In this document: piece after piece, positions 16,917 to 31,158 of the stretch
How positions within the stretch are numbered: position 1 is the first letter of the stretch
Layout: each line of letters begins with the position of its first letter
Assembly (NCBI GenBank): GCA_029339505.1
Contig: JAQISU010000094.1
Span: forward strand, 10,502,001 to 10,566,000
Source of the DNA: Unio delphinus
Lineage: Eukaryota; Mollusca; Bivalvia; Unionida; Unionidae
Reading direction: 5' to 3'
DNA: 64,000 nt
Made by a program: the position numbers and the translations under genes
Notes under the pieces: model-generated
Databases searched by the model: none
What the model was told of the DNA's origin: nothing
Seen by the model: the letters and a program-made list of their open reading frames with translations, nothing else

Positions 16917-17191
16917 CCCAAAACTGAAAGTTCTAGCAGCAGGGGGTGAGTGACAACGACGTTGTAGTCCCTTTTGCCCAAAAATCGATGGAGGATTTCA
17001 TTAATTTTATTGATTTTTTTGGACCTGATTTCATTGAAAATGTTGTTTTTTTTTATTTGATCCTAATCCATGAAACGATATCAGATTCACACACACATTT
17101 TGGACCTGATGTCATTGGTTTCATTGTTTTTAAGCGTGATTTCAGTGAAAACTTGTCTAAAAATGTTGTCTGATTCACCCCCTCTGCTGCT
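16861..17191 (-). repeat. Right terminal inverted repeat of the Polinton
   Basis: The 331-base partner of 1916-2244. It ends CTGCTGCT, the complement of the left AGCAGCAG. The nested inverted copy of the terminus lies at about 16935-16957. It contains the 3' end of the ATPase gene, and an open frame at 16946-17173 inside it is not considered a gene. Confidence 0.95.
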
Positions 17192-17196
17192 TAATA
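17192..17196. repeat. Target-site duplication, right copy (TAATA)
   Basis: TAATA directly follows the right terminal repeat and matches 1911-1915. Confidence 0.75.
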
Positions 17197-17264
17197 TGAA
17201 TTCTTACGGCGGCTAACAAGCAATATAATTCTTTACAAATATCAACCCATCTTTTCAAAGATGC

Positions 17265-17390
17265 AAACATATTAACTCACGAAATAATATGCAAACATAT
17301 TAACTAACGAAATAAGAAGCAGCATATTACGTCACAAAATAAGATGTAGCATAGTAACATCACGAAATAAGAGGCAACGTATTGACATCA
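17265..17390. repeat. Degenerate tandem repeat, about 31 bp
   Basis: Four or so copies of a unit like GCAAACATATTAACTAACGA then AATAAGA, increasingly diverged to the right. Confidence 0.7.
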
Positions 17391-17416
17391 TAATTAATTA
17401 TTCGTACTATGATTCT

Positions 17417-17417
17417 A

Positions 17418-17514
<97 letters not shown>
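17417..17514. repeat. (AT)n microsatellite
   Basis: A 98-bp AT tract. Confidence 0.95.
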
Positions 17515-17516
<2 letters not shown>

Positions 17517-20320
17517 CCTTCAGTTAAAATTGCAGTCGTATAAAACAGAGATCGAACACTATTTCACTGACCTTGAAGCTGTATATCTCTTAGATTCCCA
17601 GAATTTAAGATTTACGCGCCAATTCACGGCTGGCAAACGGAGTTCCTGTTCCTGTCCTTAGTGAAAATCACTTCCAGTGGATAATAACGAACTAATTTAA
17701 TTTCTATCGACATAAGATATTATTCTTGGTTTAAAACAAGGGCCCACCCATATCGCATTCTGATTGGGTGGCGCTTGCACCCTGTCCAATCGTCGAACGG
17801 TCAATTCAAATCTACCTGTCTGTCTTGGAGAACTGTAACTAACGTCCACCTACTCGTCGGCCTCGCTACCTTTGATGTGGTCATAAGCTTCACACCTACG
17901 TGACCTTTTTAACCACCCTTGAAGCGTTTCTGCTCTCTCGACCCAACTAAGACCATCTTACGTAAACGGATTAGCTTTACCTTGGCCAATTTTACACTTC
18001 AAACACGTCGGTCAGAATTATCTTTTATACATGTACAAGTGGGTCGGGATAAATCGTGACAGAGAGAGAGAGAGATAATTTGCTCCTCCAGGCCGATTAA
18101 GTTCTGCGGCTAGTTTCACATTTACTGTATGCTTTAGTGTATGCTTCTTCAGGCACAAAATATTTTGAAAGAAACGGGTGACCTCTAGATCTGTACCATT
18201 AATTACAATAATTACATTATTGATATAACGTCATTAAAAGATTTGAATACTTATAACAAAATCTCCTATGTAACAGGATCAGACAAATGTTTGTGTTTCT
18301 CACTGAATAAGTGTGATCTAAATAACACAATACATTGTGTGTGGGCGTGGGTGCTGATGTGATCTGGATTTTTAATGTAACTTTTAAAATATTTCAGTCA
18401 TATTACAAGTTCTGAAATAAATAATATCAGTTGATATGCAGTATGTGTTGAAACGCGGAAAAAACAAACAATTCTTTTGCATTAGATGAACTAAGAAAAG
18501 TACCTTCTATAATTACAAACAGAGAGCTCTTATTGAGAATATGTAACATACGTCTGTGCTCTGAAGTAAACACTAAAGTGGATATACTTTTCGTGTGTTG
18601 TTAGTTTACAATTAATCGCCGGTTATCAAAGCATCAGAAATAGTAGTTTCAGAATTGAATGTTTGAAAATTCTGAATTCTAGGAAAGATACATAACTGAT
18701 AGCATAACATTAGATAAAAGCGCGATTTTGTTTTAAAAGACCAAATAGAAAATGTAATTTTACGAATCTGGCAAGAAACTTGTTTATTATAACAGCGCAA
18801 AGGATCACATTTTAGAGTGGATGGGAAAAAGATCCAGAACTACGATGAATGACCACGTTTTGGAGTGCATGGGGAAAATCCGGAACTATCATGAAGAAAC
18901 AAAGCGACAAGAATTTTATTCATAACAAATTTCATATATTGAAAATTTTTTATATCGATTACATATATCTCTCTGATCGATCTAATGATCGAATGTCGTC
19001 GACTCATTACACCCAGATTCGTTCGAACGTGTCTAAGGCAAAATACAATCTTTATATTTGTATTAAACCTCAGACTACGGATATTGTGTGTGTATATGCA
19101 TGAGGGGTTGGCATGTAAGTGTGTATGTTTGGAAGTGTAGGCGTGGGGTGCAAGTACGTGGAAGTATTCATCTATTCAAGGTGTTTTAAAATTATTGCCG
19201 TCATCGTGAATTATACATTATTGCAGGTTTCTTTGAAATAAAATGTCCTTAATTGCGTTTATGCGCGACTTTATTTAGCTATAGCGTGAAGGTAATTTTA
19301 TATGCAAAAGTTAGAAATATGAAGATAAACAAGAGTGATTCACTACCGTGCATGAAATTTGACCTTAAATGAATAATTAAACAATATGTAACGGACAGAC
19401 AGATAGATAAAATTAATGATATATATTCATATCACAAACAATCTCTGATCTTGCTTGCACATCAAAACTCACTTCGGGGATTTAATCTCAATGAAAGTTT
19501 TGTTCGGTAGTTAATAATGTATTTATTTATTTCAAACATTTGCACGAAGTTTATACTGTGAGATAATTGATAATACAAATGATAGAACTTCTAAACTGTA
19601 GGACGTTATTGTGGAATTAACGCCATTTTTAAGCAATCAATACGTATATATGGCGGCCAGTATAACTGGTAGAGGAAAAACCCGGGAAAACCCCGGTACA
19701 AACCATCGACCCACGGCAAGCCTTCTCAGATACCCATATTGGCCGAACCCGAGAGTCTAACCCACGCGGACATAGGTGAGATGTCAGTGATTGGTAGTGA
19801 AAGGTGAATGCTTAGACCACTCGGTCACAAAGAAGAAGACTTAATTAATGAGATGTAATACGATTCTACAATTCCAGCAATTTTACCTCGATAATGTAAA
19901 AATACTACTTCCGTCACTAAACAAGATAATTTGAACTGCTCATGTGCGTATTTTATATTGAAAGGAAACGTATTACTTGAAGGTAATGGCTCGGGTGTAT
20001 TTAGTGTGTCAAAATCTATTTTTTTTATTTAAATACCACGCTAAAGAGGGTTAATTAGAAAGTAATTTAGACAAGTACAGCCATTATAGGACCATAACTT
20101 CCGGAATAATAGGGGAAATTCTTATGACCCCGTCTCAAGATCGCGGCAATATTCATATGTAAATAGCATGAATGCAAATGCGAGTATAGTGTGCATAGCA
20201 TTAAACGACAGTGAAACAAATATTTCAAATGACGACACGGACATGTAGGGAAATCTAATGTGCATTTTATTATTCCTTATTCCAATGAAGTAATAATAGA
20301 TTTACTCGCTCATAAAAGCA

Positions 20321-20386
<66 letters not shown>

Positions 20387-20516
20387 ATCGCACACAGATT
20401 AGTAAGAAATGATTTTAAGTAACAGATGGACTACCGTGATGAATAAATGCCCCATCAAGCTAATTTTCCTTATTTCAATGAAGTAATAAATATATTAACT
20501 CGCTTAAAATAGCAAA

Positions 20517-20604
<88 letters not shown>

Positions 20605-22249
20605 GTATGAACTGATTTTAAGTAACAGAAGGACTACATTGATGAAGAAATATCCATCGGTAGATTTCAAGCAAATTTTCATCTCGTTAAAGATTAATGC
20701 AGATGTGTTCTCTTTGACCAGAGGTTATTTTAACCAGTGCTAGTTAGTCTCTGCAGATCATTACTATCGATGGTACTAAAAGTTTAGACAGTTCTTTCAT
20801 TTTTCTCTGTACATCAGTTAAGTACCCCATCGTTTTAAAGAGCATATTTCGTTCACTTTCACTAGCATACTGTCCCCCCTCTCCCAGCTACAACAATATT
20901 CTACATAAACGGCATGCAGTGACGGATTTATGATTTTTGCCACACCTACCCACTGTCAGACAATGCCGTCCCCTTTCATCCGCCACCTCCGTTCCCCAAA
21001 CATGTCTTAAAACCAGACCCTTTTAATGCATGCAAACATTTAACAGGTGCAGCTTTTGTTCTTATTTCTAAAAAAGATTTTTCAACCAAACAAAATTTGC
21101 ATTTTTCAATCTTGAATATCGCTTCCCATCTGAGCTGTGCCGCCCTAAGCAGCTTCCTTGTCTGCGTGATGGGAACTCCACCACTGATTACATGCAACAA
21201 AATGTTGTGAATCATATGACATAAGTTCTTTAGCTTTTAGATTCAAGCAGTTTTCAACATTGTGAAAGATTTTTGTTTCTTCGGATGTGCTTTGTACATG
21301 AGTGGGTGAGTCCGGTGATTTCGACATCATTGGTAATGATTTTCTTAAGATCTTCTCTGATGTGTCCAATTTATAATAACTTTAAATTTGTCCTTAAATA
21401 TATGTTTTGCCATTCTTGCTTGAGTTTTATTGCCCTTACGAATATGATATTTAATGCAAATGTCGAATGATTAATGTCAGCACGTAGAAAATGACTGGAT
21501 CCGACATAAAGATCTTAGGTACTCAGGATGGTATTGTATTGTGACCTGCAAGGGATAGCAAACTCCAGTAAGAAGCGCTTAGTTTCTTCTTTTTCTTAAA
21601 TAACATCTGTTTTGTTTTGTTTTTCATATGTTCTGTGAGTCCAGATCCTGACACCTCAAGGATTTCCTACCGGAAATGTTTTCCTTCTTTGGTGGAAAGG
21701 TACGGGCTTGTTCCAGTTAGTCAGGGACCATATAATTCCATATCCTGTAGTCAAATAACACCTGCAATACACCTTATGCACGTGTATAACGCAGATCACT
21801 GAATTCGTATTCGTATAGTCATCGAAGTCAGCAAACCTAGTCAATGTAGTATTATGCGACAGTATAAACTGGGCTGTACCGTTAGCAGCTGGATAGGGTT
21901 GAGGGAGAAATATCTTGCTTTCGTTAAAATAGGATTTTGAAACCTTTAAGTTGAGCAAAATAACAGTTTTTTATTTGTCAGAACCTTAAAAGAGCTTATT
22001 ATGTTTTGTTGCAACGTTCATGTTCTTAATATTGAGAAAAGTTAGACTAGTATACAGTATATAAACAAATGTATGTAAATCATTAAATTTAGCATCGACT
22101 TGTTCCAATTTCGTTACCTCCAATTATCAGATGAGGCTACGATATTTAAAATATTAAGACATTTGGTAAATATTGTATTTCAGTGAGATAAGAAGACGTT
22201 TCAATGACGAAACGTTCTTCGATACACTCATTTTTCTACTGAATCCCTT
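17515..22249. other. Host non-coding DNA, no supported gene
   Basis: No ORF here looks coding. The stretch contains a short fragment that resembles the SINE 3' body in reverse (about 18350-18410), a possible older repeat with an inverted tRNA-like end (about 19650-19835) and a duplicated AG-rich unit (20266-20640). A leftward open stretch at 21145-21369 has no family I can name and is probably a decayed repeat. The segment around 20080-20160 resembles 25930-25985. Confidence 0.5.
20266..20640. repeat. Tandem duplication of about 190 bp with (AG)n tracts
   Basis: Two copies share CAATGAAGTAATAA, then an AG tract (20325-20384 and 20521-20600), then GATTTTAAGTAACAGA. The AG tracts sit at the same place in both copies, so they were present or nucleated before the duplication. 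Confidence 0.8.
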
Positions 22250-22578
22250 TGAACGCTCCGGTGGCCTAGTGATTAGAGCGTCCGTCTCGGAAGCGGGATG
22301 TCATCTGTTCAAGCCCCGGCCGAGTCATACCAAAGACATACAAAAATGGTATTAACAGCTACCTAGCTTGGTGCTTAGCATTAAGAAGTTAGTGTTAGGA
22401 CTGGTCGGACTGGTGTCAGGATAATGTGACTGGGTGTGACATCATGCTGTTTGTCTGCGGCATGATGCCCCAGTGCTAGACATCACTATAAACTGCCACA
22501 CTGCAGACATTGTAGCGATATGACTGAAAAATTGTTAAAGCTACGTTAAAAATCCCAAATCACACACACACACACGTA
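22250..22578 (+). mobile_element. tRNA-headed SINE with AC tail
   Basis: The tRNA-like head has an A-box-like TGGCCTAGTGATTAGAGCG and a B-box-like GTTCAAGCC. The body contains GTCATACCAAAGAC, TAGTGTTAGGACTGG and CACTATAAACTGCCACACTG, and the copy ends in ATCACACACAC. The body matches the other copies of this family in the window. It is a SINE and not a tRNA gene, because the head cannot fold into a complete cloverleaf and is followed by the conserved body. Confidence 0.85.
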
Positions 22579-22957
22579 CTGAATCCCTTTGAGATCAAAT
22601 GCTCCAATGAAAGTGTAAGGTTACCTCTAACTAATCATACTATTAAACAGAAGCAGTTTGTCAAACATGATGAGAACAAAACAGTGTTTTAATATTTAAG
22701 AATGGGAAGAAAGAAATGAATATGGAAATTATGAAATCTGTTCCATATATGTTAGTGATAAATTTTAAAGTGTATCAGAATTTAAAAAAAATAAATAAAG
22801 AAAATTGAAAACCAGAAATATTTCTAGATAGATAGAAGAAGTCATACACTGTTTGAATATTATATACATATAATCTTCCATATCCAATAAATTGTGCTTC
22901 TGTCACAATCGACTTACTATGAACTTGGGATGGTCACCAAGGTAACGTCCTGTAACA

Positions 22958-22960
<3 letters not shown>

Positions 22961-22995
<35 letters not shown>
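22961..22995. repeat. (AC)n microsatellite
   Basis: A short AC tract. Frames running through it are artefacts. Confidence 0.95.
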
Positions 22996-22998
<3 letters not shown>

Positions 22999-25371
22999 GA
23001 CGATGTAATGTCGATGCAATGCAATGCACAACACACGTTACTATTATGTAATACTGTTCTCAAGAACACGAATAGTCAGCTTGAGGGAAGGGATGTCTGA
23101 AATGATAACATGATATATTGTCATGAATGTATGTCAGATGTGTCTAACCATGGATCATAAATGAAATTTCTCCACAAATATATGTTGTTTCAATTGTTTG
23201 TTCCAGTTCAATTACTTTGACATTTATTATATATAATACGGATTCGATGTTTTGATGATTAGTTACAGGACATGGAAATTACTGCCCAGATTGCACAAAG
23301 ATCTAAGAAATTCCGGATGATATCATGTTATCGTGTGCTGATAATACTCGCCGGTAATAAGCACTCTTGTATTTTATTTCTTTATCTGCTGCTTTTTCGT
23401 ATACATCTACGGGACCAAACTGAAACACATCAGGGTCTACCGAAACTTTTTTTCTTTCTGAATAGCATTAAAGTCCGAACATGTTGCAATTCTCAAGTCC
23501 TTATTGCAGGTAAAAAAAAAAAAGAAGGTAGACCCTGCTATTCAGTAGCACCATGCGACGGCATATACTGTTGTACAATATTCATTGTTAGACGACCGAT
23601 ACACAGTATAATACGGTAAATTAACATGTTTGAAAGCAAGACGTTTTTCCTTCAATCAGCTGACACGTTTAGAGGCGAGAATGCAATCAAAGTACAGAAA
23701 AATAAAATAGAAACATGAAAACCTTAAAAGATTCACATGTGCTTTGTTTCAGGGTGGATGCTTTCTTGTTGTGTTGTATATTTGTTTTGTTGTTGTTGTT
23801 GTTGTTGTTGTTGTTTGTCTCTTTGTTTGTTTGTTTGTTTATTTATTTGTTAATTACTGATGGATGTCGTTTTGTTGTGGGGAGTTTGGGGTGGGGGTAG
23901 GGGAGCTTCCGGATCAAATATATTGAAAGATACAATGAAGATAGAACTTACATAAATAATACAATTAGGTAAATACGATTTATTTTTTTACTATAGTACA
24001 AATTCTATCATGAACACAGTGGTATCACTAGGGGAATGCGGACTGCACAGGGTGACAGCATCAGAGGGGGTGACACCAAAATGATTGTCTATAAAATTAT
24101 AGAATTTTTGCGAAGGAAGGAGGTCCGTTGGGGGTGACACCATGAGTTACCGGACTGGGTGACATCAATCCTAGTGACGCCACTGCCTGGCCATGTTGTT
24201 TTATTTTCCTTGTGAATACATTCGACAAATATTTTATTTCAATGACGTAAGAGCAACTTTGAAAGATGATATGTCTTATTATTGCATTGAACGTTTGATA
24301 GCCTTTTATATTTTTTGTATCAGTTATCAAAAGGTAATGTTTTATTTCCTTCTTTCAAAATAGTCATATCTCATAGGCCTAATTCCATCCTTTCCATCAA
24401 GTAACTATTATGCAAAAAGTATGATACAATTAAATTGATGAAAATCTTTATATTTATAACATATGAGTTATCTCTACAAAGCAACGAATATTTACGTTTT
24501 CCTGGCATCATAATGTATGTATGGCCGTTATCTAAAAATATGGCAATTACGTCAAACTATTTATCCACAGAATGCCCACGGGTAAAAAGATCAAGAACAC
24601 GCTGATAGTTGTTGAGCACTAATTAAATAAACAATTGATGAAAAAGTGGAAATCTTTTAAGACTCAAGAAAATTGAGAGATATAGCATGGCTTTAACATC
24701 GTTTATGTTATCTTCAAACTAAAAAATTGATATGAAATATGAGTATCATAGTCCCTTTACAGAAATGAATCACCCCACCCTACTCATCTCCATTCTACAC
24801 CATTTTATACCAAACCCTAAAAGTAAAATAAAAACAGCCTTAACTACATTCAGCTGAAAAGCTTAGGCTAAAATTCTATCGTAACTCAAACAGCAACAGC
24901 TCGTATGATCGGCATAACGTGAATTCTTTCGCGATTTTCTCCTCATAGAGTTTGAGACTTGAGAAATAACTCTGCAGTCATGTATTTTGAAACCAAAATT
25001 TGATATTATATTACGTTTTATTTAACTGTACTGATATCGTGATACAAATTTAAGTTTTACAAAAATGAAGATATCAACTGAGTAAAAGGATAGAAACATT
25101 TAAACAAAACTTGACATTTCTACTTTAATTGGACATAATGTTTTTAAGAAGTCGCCTAAGATTTGATAATTGGAGGTTTTCTACATTTTTAACTTTAAGA
25201 AATCTACGACATACAACTTATTATAGCAATTTATTTATAGACACGTACTAAAAACCCTAAAGGATGAATAGCGACTGAATTACAAAGCTGGTTTCTAGCT
25301 GGTCACGGTCTTGTGAGGCAACTTCTGGTTATTATGAACGACCGTGTAAAAAATTATAAGAATAACAAGAA

Positions 25372-25372
<1 letters not shown>

Positions 25373-25463
<91 letters not shown>
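25373..25463. repeat. (AT)n microsatellite
   Basis: A 91-bp AT tract in non-coding DNA. Confidence 0.95.
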
Positions 25464-25465
<2 letters not shown>

Positions 25466-26742
25466 ATCGGCTCACTATGAATATTTTTTCCCATATTAGT
25501 ATTTGACCCTGGAACTCGATGATATTCCTTAATTAATTTGATATAATTTTACACGTGTAAGAGTCGCCCCAAAGGTGTTCAAGTGCGCTTCCCTGTTCAT
25601 CAGGTATACAATAATAAATTGATACAAAAATATACACTGCCGGATTTGTAATGGAAATCGACAAGGGTGATCAAATCAGCAATGCATGCTATTAAACTTA
25701 TATCCTAAAGACAGGCATAAACGCCGAGTTCTTGCAATGTCCGGTTGGAACCGTGTCCCAGATAATGGAAAAACACTTCTTCCGTCAATAATAGGAGAAC
25801 CTGAATAGATGTGATTAGTTTATACACGGAACTACGTGTCATACATGTACTATGTTTTTGAATATTAATTTTATTTTAGTAACATAGCCAGATAATAAAT
25901 AATGGCATAAATTAAGTCACGTGCATACATAACGTCCGGAATAAGTGGTAATTCACATGTTCTCGTTGTCTCAAGGTCGGTACTGTGTGCATTTGTGACG
26001 AGGAACTAAAGTAATACATTCACACATTAAATGTCCTATTTTTAATTCCACGTGAACTACATACCTCATAATGACATAAGGGAAGAAAGCTTGTGATCAT
26101 GTTTATCCTTCTATTCCCACGAAAGCAATCATTACTTTATATCCCCGAAAAAGAAATTGGAATATATGGAATATAATGAAAACGATGCCCGTCTGTTCCT
26201 TCTGACTGTAGAAGAGGTTGTTTCTGCAACATAAGTTCAGTGTCTGTGTGTATGTGTGTGTACGTGTCTGTGCATGCTTTTCAAGCATAATATGTACCTT
26301 ACTCATGGGTAGAGATAGATGCCTGTTGATTTGGGTCTGATCGGTCTAGGGTTAAGGGCATTGGAGCTGAACATGTGATTTTCGTTTTTACATGATAAAA
26401 AAGGTTTCCTGTACCTCATTCTTGTAAGTGGTACCCGGATGTACCATACTGACAACGACCACAATGGTTTGAAAGTTTACATTAAACTACCCGTACATGC
26501 AAAGCCTTGGCCAGTTTTCATATTATCATGAAACAACAAGAGAAGTCAAACTTCAAAACATCAAACATAAATCGCTCGCACACACAGAATACATTCATAA
26601 TTTTCCCTTCTTGTATTTTACGGTGCATGATAAAGAGATTCATAGCTATGTATATTTAACTCAAAGTATGACAATTCTATACTCTTTTATAGTGTTAGTA
26701 TGTGTATGTGTTGGTCAAATATATTACATTTACATTAAACTA

Positions 26743-26952
<210 letters not shown>

Positions 26953-27060
26953 CGCAAACGCAGTTGTGGTTTTAGTCAATGACATTATGAAATATCTGAG
27001 ATCTACTTGTCCACTCTAAACTTTAGCAGCAAAACATTCGACATTACCCCAGACAATGAC

Positions 27061-27205
27061 CTCTCTGGTGGCTTAGTGGTTGTAGTGGTTAGAGTGTCGG
27101 CCTCGGATGCGGGAGGTCGCGGGTTCGAACGCTGGCAGAGTCATACCAAAGACGTATTATCAGCTGCCTCGATAGGCGCTCAGCATTTTGTCGCATAATT
27201 AAAAA
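27061..27205 (+). mobile_element. SINE fragment (5' tRNA-like part)
   Basis: The head TGGCTTAGTGG and GCGGGAGGTCGCGGGTTCGAA is followed by GTCATACCAAAGACG and CAGCTGCCTCG, as in the full copies. The match then stops. The head has a small internal duplication (AGTGGTTGTAGTGGTTAGAG). Confidence 0.8.
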
Positions 27206-29293
27206 GGTTAACTCCATCAACTTCTCTCAAAAGTGAATGGTTAACCTCAAGTGGATTATGCGTGTGATAATTCTTGTGTACATGGGTGACATATTGTGAA
27301 AAAAAATGAAGGGACCATGTGATTACATGATACAGCAATTTCAAAATGTGACCTGACACTGATGCAATATTTAATTCTCGACCGATCTATGTTGCATAAA
27401 TAAATCACTTTCATGCACGTATATCTTTGATGAATAATATCAGCCCATGGAAATCACTTTCTCTCATGCAGAATGATCTGAAGTGTTCCTGTTTATGTCA
27501 TCACGTGCAATGGTTAGTAATTAGTCATTACCACAATCTCCTTTATTTTAATGTCATAAATCCTGTTTCTCTTCATCTGCTAATGCATACATAACGTCAT
27601 ATCCTTTGCTTTATACGAATATTCTTTCTGCACGTTTTTCAACTTTTAATAGTCTGCATTTATCGTCAAGTCCTTCCTGCAAGCAAAGATATCAAAATCT
27701 GATCTTCATTAGCATTTTGCGATGTGATATTTTGGTTCGCAATATTAATTGTTGGATACGTGTTATACAGGTTATTATGATAAGTTGTTGGGACATCATG
27801 GCTCTCAATCACTGGTGTGCTGCAAATGCTATTACGAGAAAATCGCGAAAAGGACATTTCGATAATGCGTGAGTTGACTCTAGAAATATCGAGGAAACAT
27901 ATGGTAGTCCATCTCACTTTGTAACGTATTAAAGTTTATAACCACCTAAATAGTAGCTTGTCCCATTCGTAAGTTATCTTTGAAATCAATTATGCTAAAT
28001 TTGAATAACATTTACGTCGAAACTTGTATTGAATAAAACGATTTCTGATAGAGTGTGCGAAAACGTTGAGGTGTAACATGTTATAACACAGGCATGCTCA
28101 GATATGTATTTAGTTCAAAGAAATATCGGCATCAAATCTTCACATTTATCAGTGCTTATGAGCAAACTGAAAAAGTGATGTAATGGTTGTGTCAAGCTCG
28201 TTTGTTTCCTAACCCTGATACGTTGATTAGGATTGAATATTTAAGTAAATTGTATTAAAATCACATTTGTTTATTCTTGAAATACAAATATGTATTTTTT
28301 CCATAAAAACTGTGTTTTTGTGTTGGAATTGTAAAATCTCTTGCAGTGCATAACGCATTTCCTTTGATATTCTAAGTCACCAAATTTAGACTCCGTAACA
28401 AGGTGTGTTGAGTAAGGCAAATTCTTTTATGTTGAGAATATCGGTAAAATTTCACGAGTTTCATGGAAAATGCTGCAGCAAATTTTAATCGCTACAGACC
28501 CACAGAATAATCAATAGAAAAAGGTACAGAGTTCTTAAGTTCTGGTGGAAGCTAAGGTGCAGTCAGCAAAATGTGAGATCGTATTTCGAGGATACATCCC
28601 AAATCACCTATAAAGCGAGGTGCGGCTTTGCGTACATTAATTCGCTCGCTCGAACACAAGGGCTTTCTTTCTTGCAGGCAAGCAACATTCTATATTTGCG
28701 GAATTTACTCTGGGTTATAGGGATTTTATTAATGTTTAAAATGTGAAGGTGATTTTGTTAGGGGTAAGAGTTCAATCTGAGATCGATACGTTTGCAACTT
28801 TTTTGCATTATTCTAATTTTCTTTTACTATTTTGTATTATTATAATGTATTGGAAAGGTGAATAGTTTATAAATTATATTTCTACTTGTAATTAAGCAAT
28901 TGAATATTGAAAACCACGAGTTCACTACCAACTTCATGCTCAGTAATAAAGAATATAGAAATGAAAGATAATGTAAGTAATATAGAATAATATTTCGTTA
29001 TTTTGGGTCAATGCAGAAAAATACTTTACTACAAAACGATTCTTGAATTTTTCGAAAATATTTTATTTTAATACACTTTTGGTTATGGTTAATTGGTTCT
29101 ATATTTAATAATTTGCATTATCTTCTAAAATACAGATCGTACAGAACTGTATGAAATTGGTGAGCTTGAAGGAATATTTTTATTTTATGTATTTCTTTTA
29201 CCTAAAATGTAAAGTTTACTTAGAAGTGTTTCTGTATCTAGAATGTAATTGTATATATTATTTATTACATGAAAGTTATTTTGTTGGTCAAAA

Positions 29294-29388
29294 CTCGACG
29301 GCTAGTCTTTCTTGCAGTGAACCCGTATCGCTTGTTTAGCCTTCCCCAAGATGTAGGTCTGTACCGTTAGGAGTGACACACGTTTTTA
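29294..29388 (+). repeat. 95-bp dispersed repeat, copy 1
   Basis: This shares about 90% identity by eye with 51681-51774, including the exact block CGTATCGCTTGTTTAGCCTT and the following CCCCAAGATGTAGGTC. The flanks do not match, so it is a discrete unit of unknown type. Confidence 0.75.
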
Positions 29389-30369
29389 AGGGAGTATGAA
29401 CTCGTTCAGTCTGTCTGTCACTCACCGTGGCTGAAAGACATTTCTAAAAGTTATGAGCAAATTCTTCTCATAACACGTTTACTAAATGTTTTGTGTTCAT
29501 TATAGATTTCTCACATGTTTAATTGAAAGGGTCCACCATAACGTTTCTGTCTTAAGCATTTTGCGGTGCAGAAGAAAGGGGTGTGTAGCTATGTATTTTG
29601 AACGAAAGGCTTGATCTTGTTTTCCTTTCATTCAACTGATATCTTGAAAATGGCGAAATCTACAACATGATGGAGATGTCAACTGAGTAAGATAAAAGAC
29701 AAATGTTTCAAAACCTAAAATGATCCAATACTATGTTTGCTTGCATTAGGGAATGGAGACTAATATATCTATCTGTATAACCGGTGATAAATTGTAAGAA
29801 TTGAAGCTTCGATCATTAAAAATTTCGTCTTATTTTTTTATTATAGAGCAAATCCCCATTTTATTTCCTGCATCCTCGAAAACCTGACATAGCCGAAACT
29901 CGAGCAAACATATGTCGTATTTCATTTAAGAAAACGCGACTGTATCAATCTAATCAAAATCGAGATTTTAGACAAAACGGAGATCTAACGAACACAATTT
30001 TGATCTCTCGATTTTTACCATTTACATCATACATCTCACATTTAGGAATGAGAAATACATTATTCGTAACATGTTGATAACGATAAGTCTCCTTAAAAAG
30101 CAATTCCATACTGAATCTGATACGTTATTAAAACTCAATACGCCGTGGATTCTAATGCTTGGTAAAACATTAACTTTTAATACAGTCCGTGAAATCTAAT
30201 TACAGTGCAAGTATACTTTGACTTTAATCAGAGTGAATTTAGACCCATTAAAGTATTCAAAGCCGCTCTACAGTATTTGCATATGTTACGGCGTTTTTGT
30301 AAAGTCAACAGTTTTAATTTTTATCTTATTTGTTTAGGTCTTAGAAAATGCCTTTAACAAGGACTATAT

Positions 30370-30375
30370 ATATGC

Positions 30376-30426
<51 letters not shown>

Positions 30427-30478
30427 TTAAATTTATTTATTTATTTATTTATTTATTAAATTTGTTTATTTATTTATA
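30370..30478. repeat. (TTTA)n microsatellite
   Basis: Tetranucleotide TTTA repeats with two interruptions. Confidence 0.9.
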
Positions 30479-31049
30479 TGAGCTTTTGTGAACTTTTTTA
30501 AACATCTCAATCATGAGCATTACATGTAATTCTTCTACAAAATTATTCACAATATACCCATGAATAATTCCTTTTTTTTCTGCATATCGTCCATTCTTAG
30601 AAGAATTGATTCAGTTCTAGTTTTGAGCAGTTCTGCAAATAAAAGACTATTACAGACTGTAAATCACAGTCTCGATTAACATTGCAGTAACCAATGCAGT
30701 TTTCTTCATAATTTTTTATTCACGTTTATATTTTGTGTACTTACTTAAATGTATTTTGCTTATTGAGTTCTACTTTCACATCACGGTGTATTCGATCACA
30801 GCAGTTACTTTTAAAAACGGGAAATAAAACAACTATACAAAGAATGGAGAGTATTTGTTTTATCTGTACACATAAAATATGACAATCGGATGATAATCTT
30901 GATATAAGAATAAATCAAATGACATTAGCTCTAAAGAGCGATTATTTCTACAAACAATACACACATGTAGATAAAACAAACATAAATATTTATCCGGATC
31001 AGAGACAATAACACACCAGATTTGCACATACATTAGAACATCAATTTAA

Positions 31050-31158
<109 letters not shown>

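Larger units (their letters stand above)
1916..17191. mobile_element. Complete Maverick/Polinton (adintovirus-like) element, 15.3 kb
   Basis: The element is bounded by about 330-bp terminal inverted repeats and a TAATA duplication. It carries the Polinton hallmark set: protein-primed DNA polymerase B, retroviral-type integrase, FtsK/A32-type packaging ATPase, adenovirus-type cysteine protease, double-jelly-roll capsid protein and further virion-type proteins. It starts with AG and ends with CT, as reported for Polintons. Genes are tightly packed, with gaps of tens of bases and several overlaps, unlike the host DNA on either side. Structural genes form a leftward block (2296-9203), and replication and integration genes lie on the right. 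The terminal repeats differ at about six substitutions and two one-base indels by eye. Several enzyme genes are frameshifted. The integrase belongs to this group, so a retrovirus or LTR element is excluded by the capsid, polymerase and ATPase genes and by the lack of LTRs. Confidence 0.95.

Noticed and set aside
22250..22330. Authentic tRNA gene
   Set aside because: Only the A- and B-box parts are tRNA-like, and the sequence continues into the SINE body. The same holds for 27061, 45352 and 447/62947.
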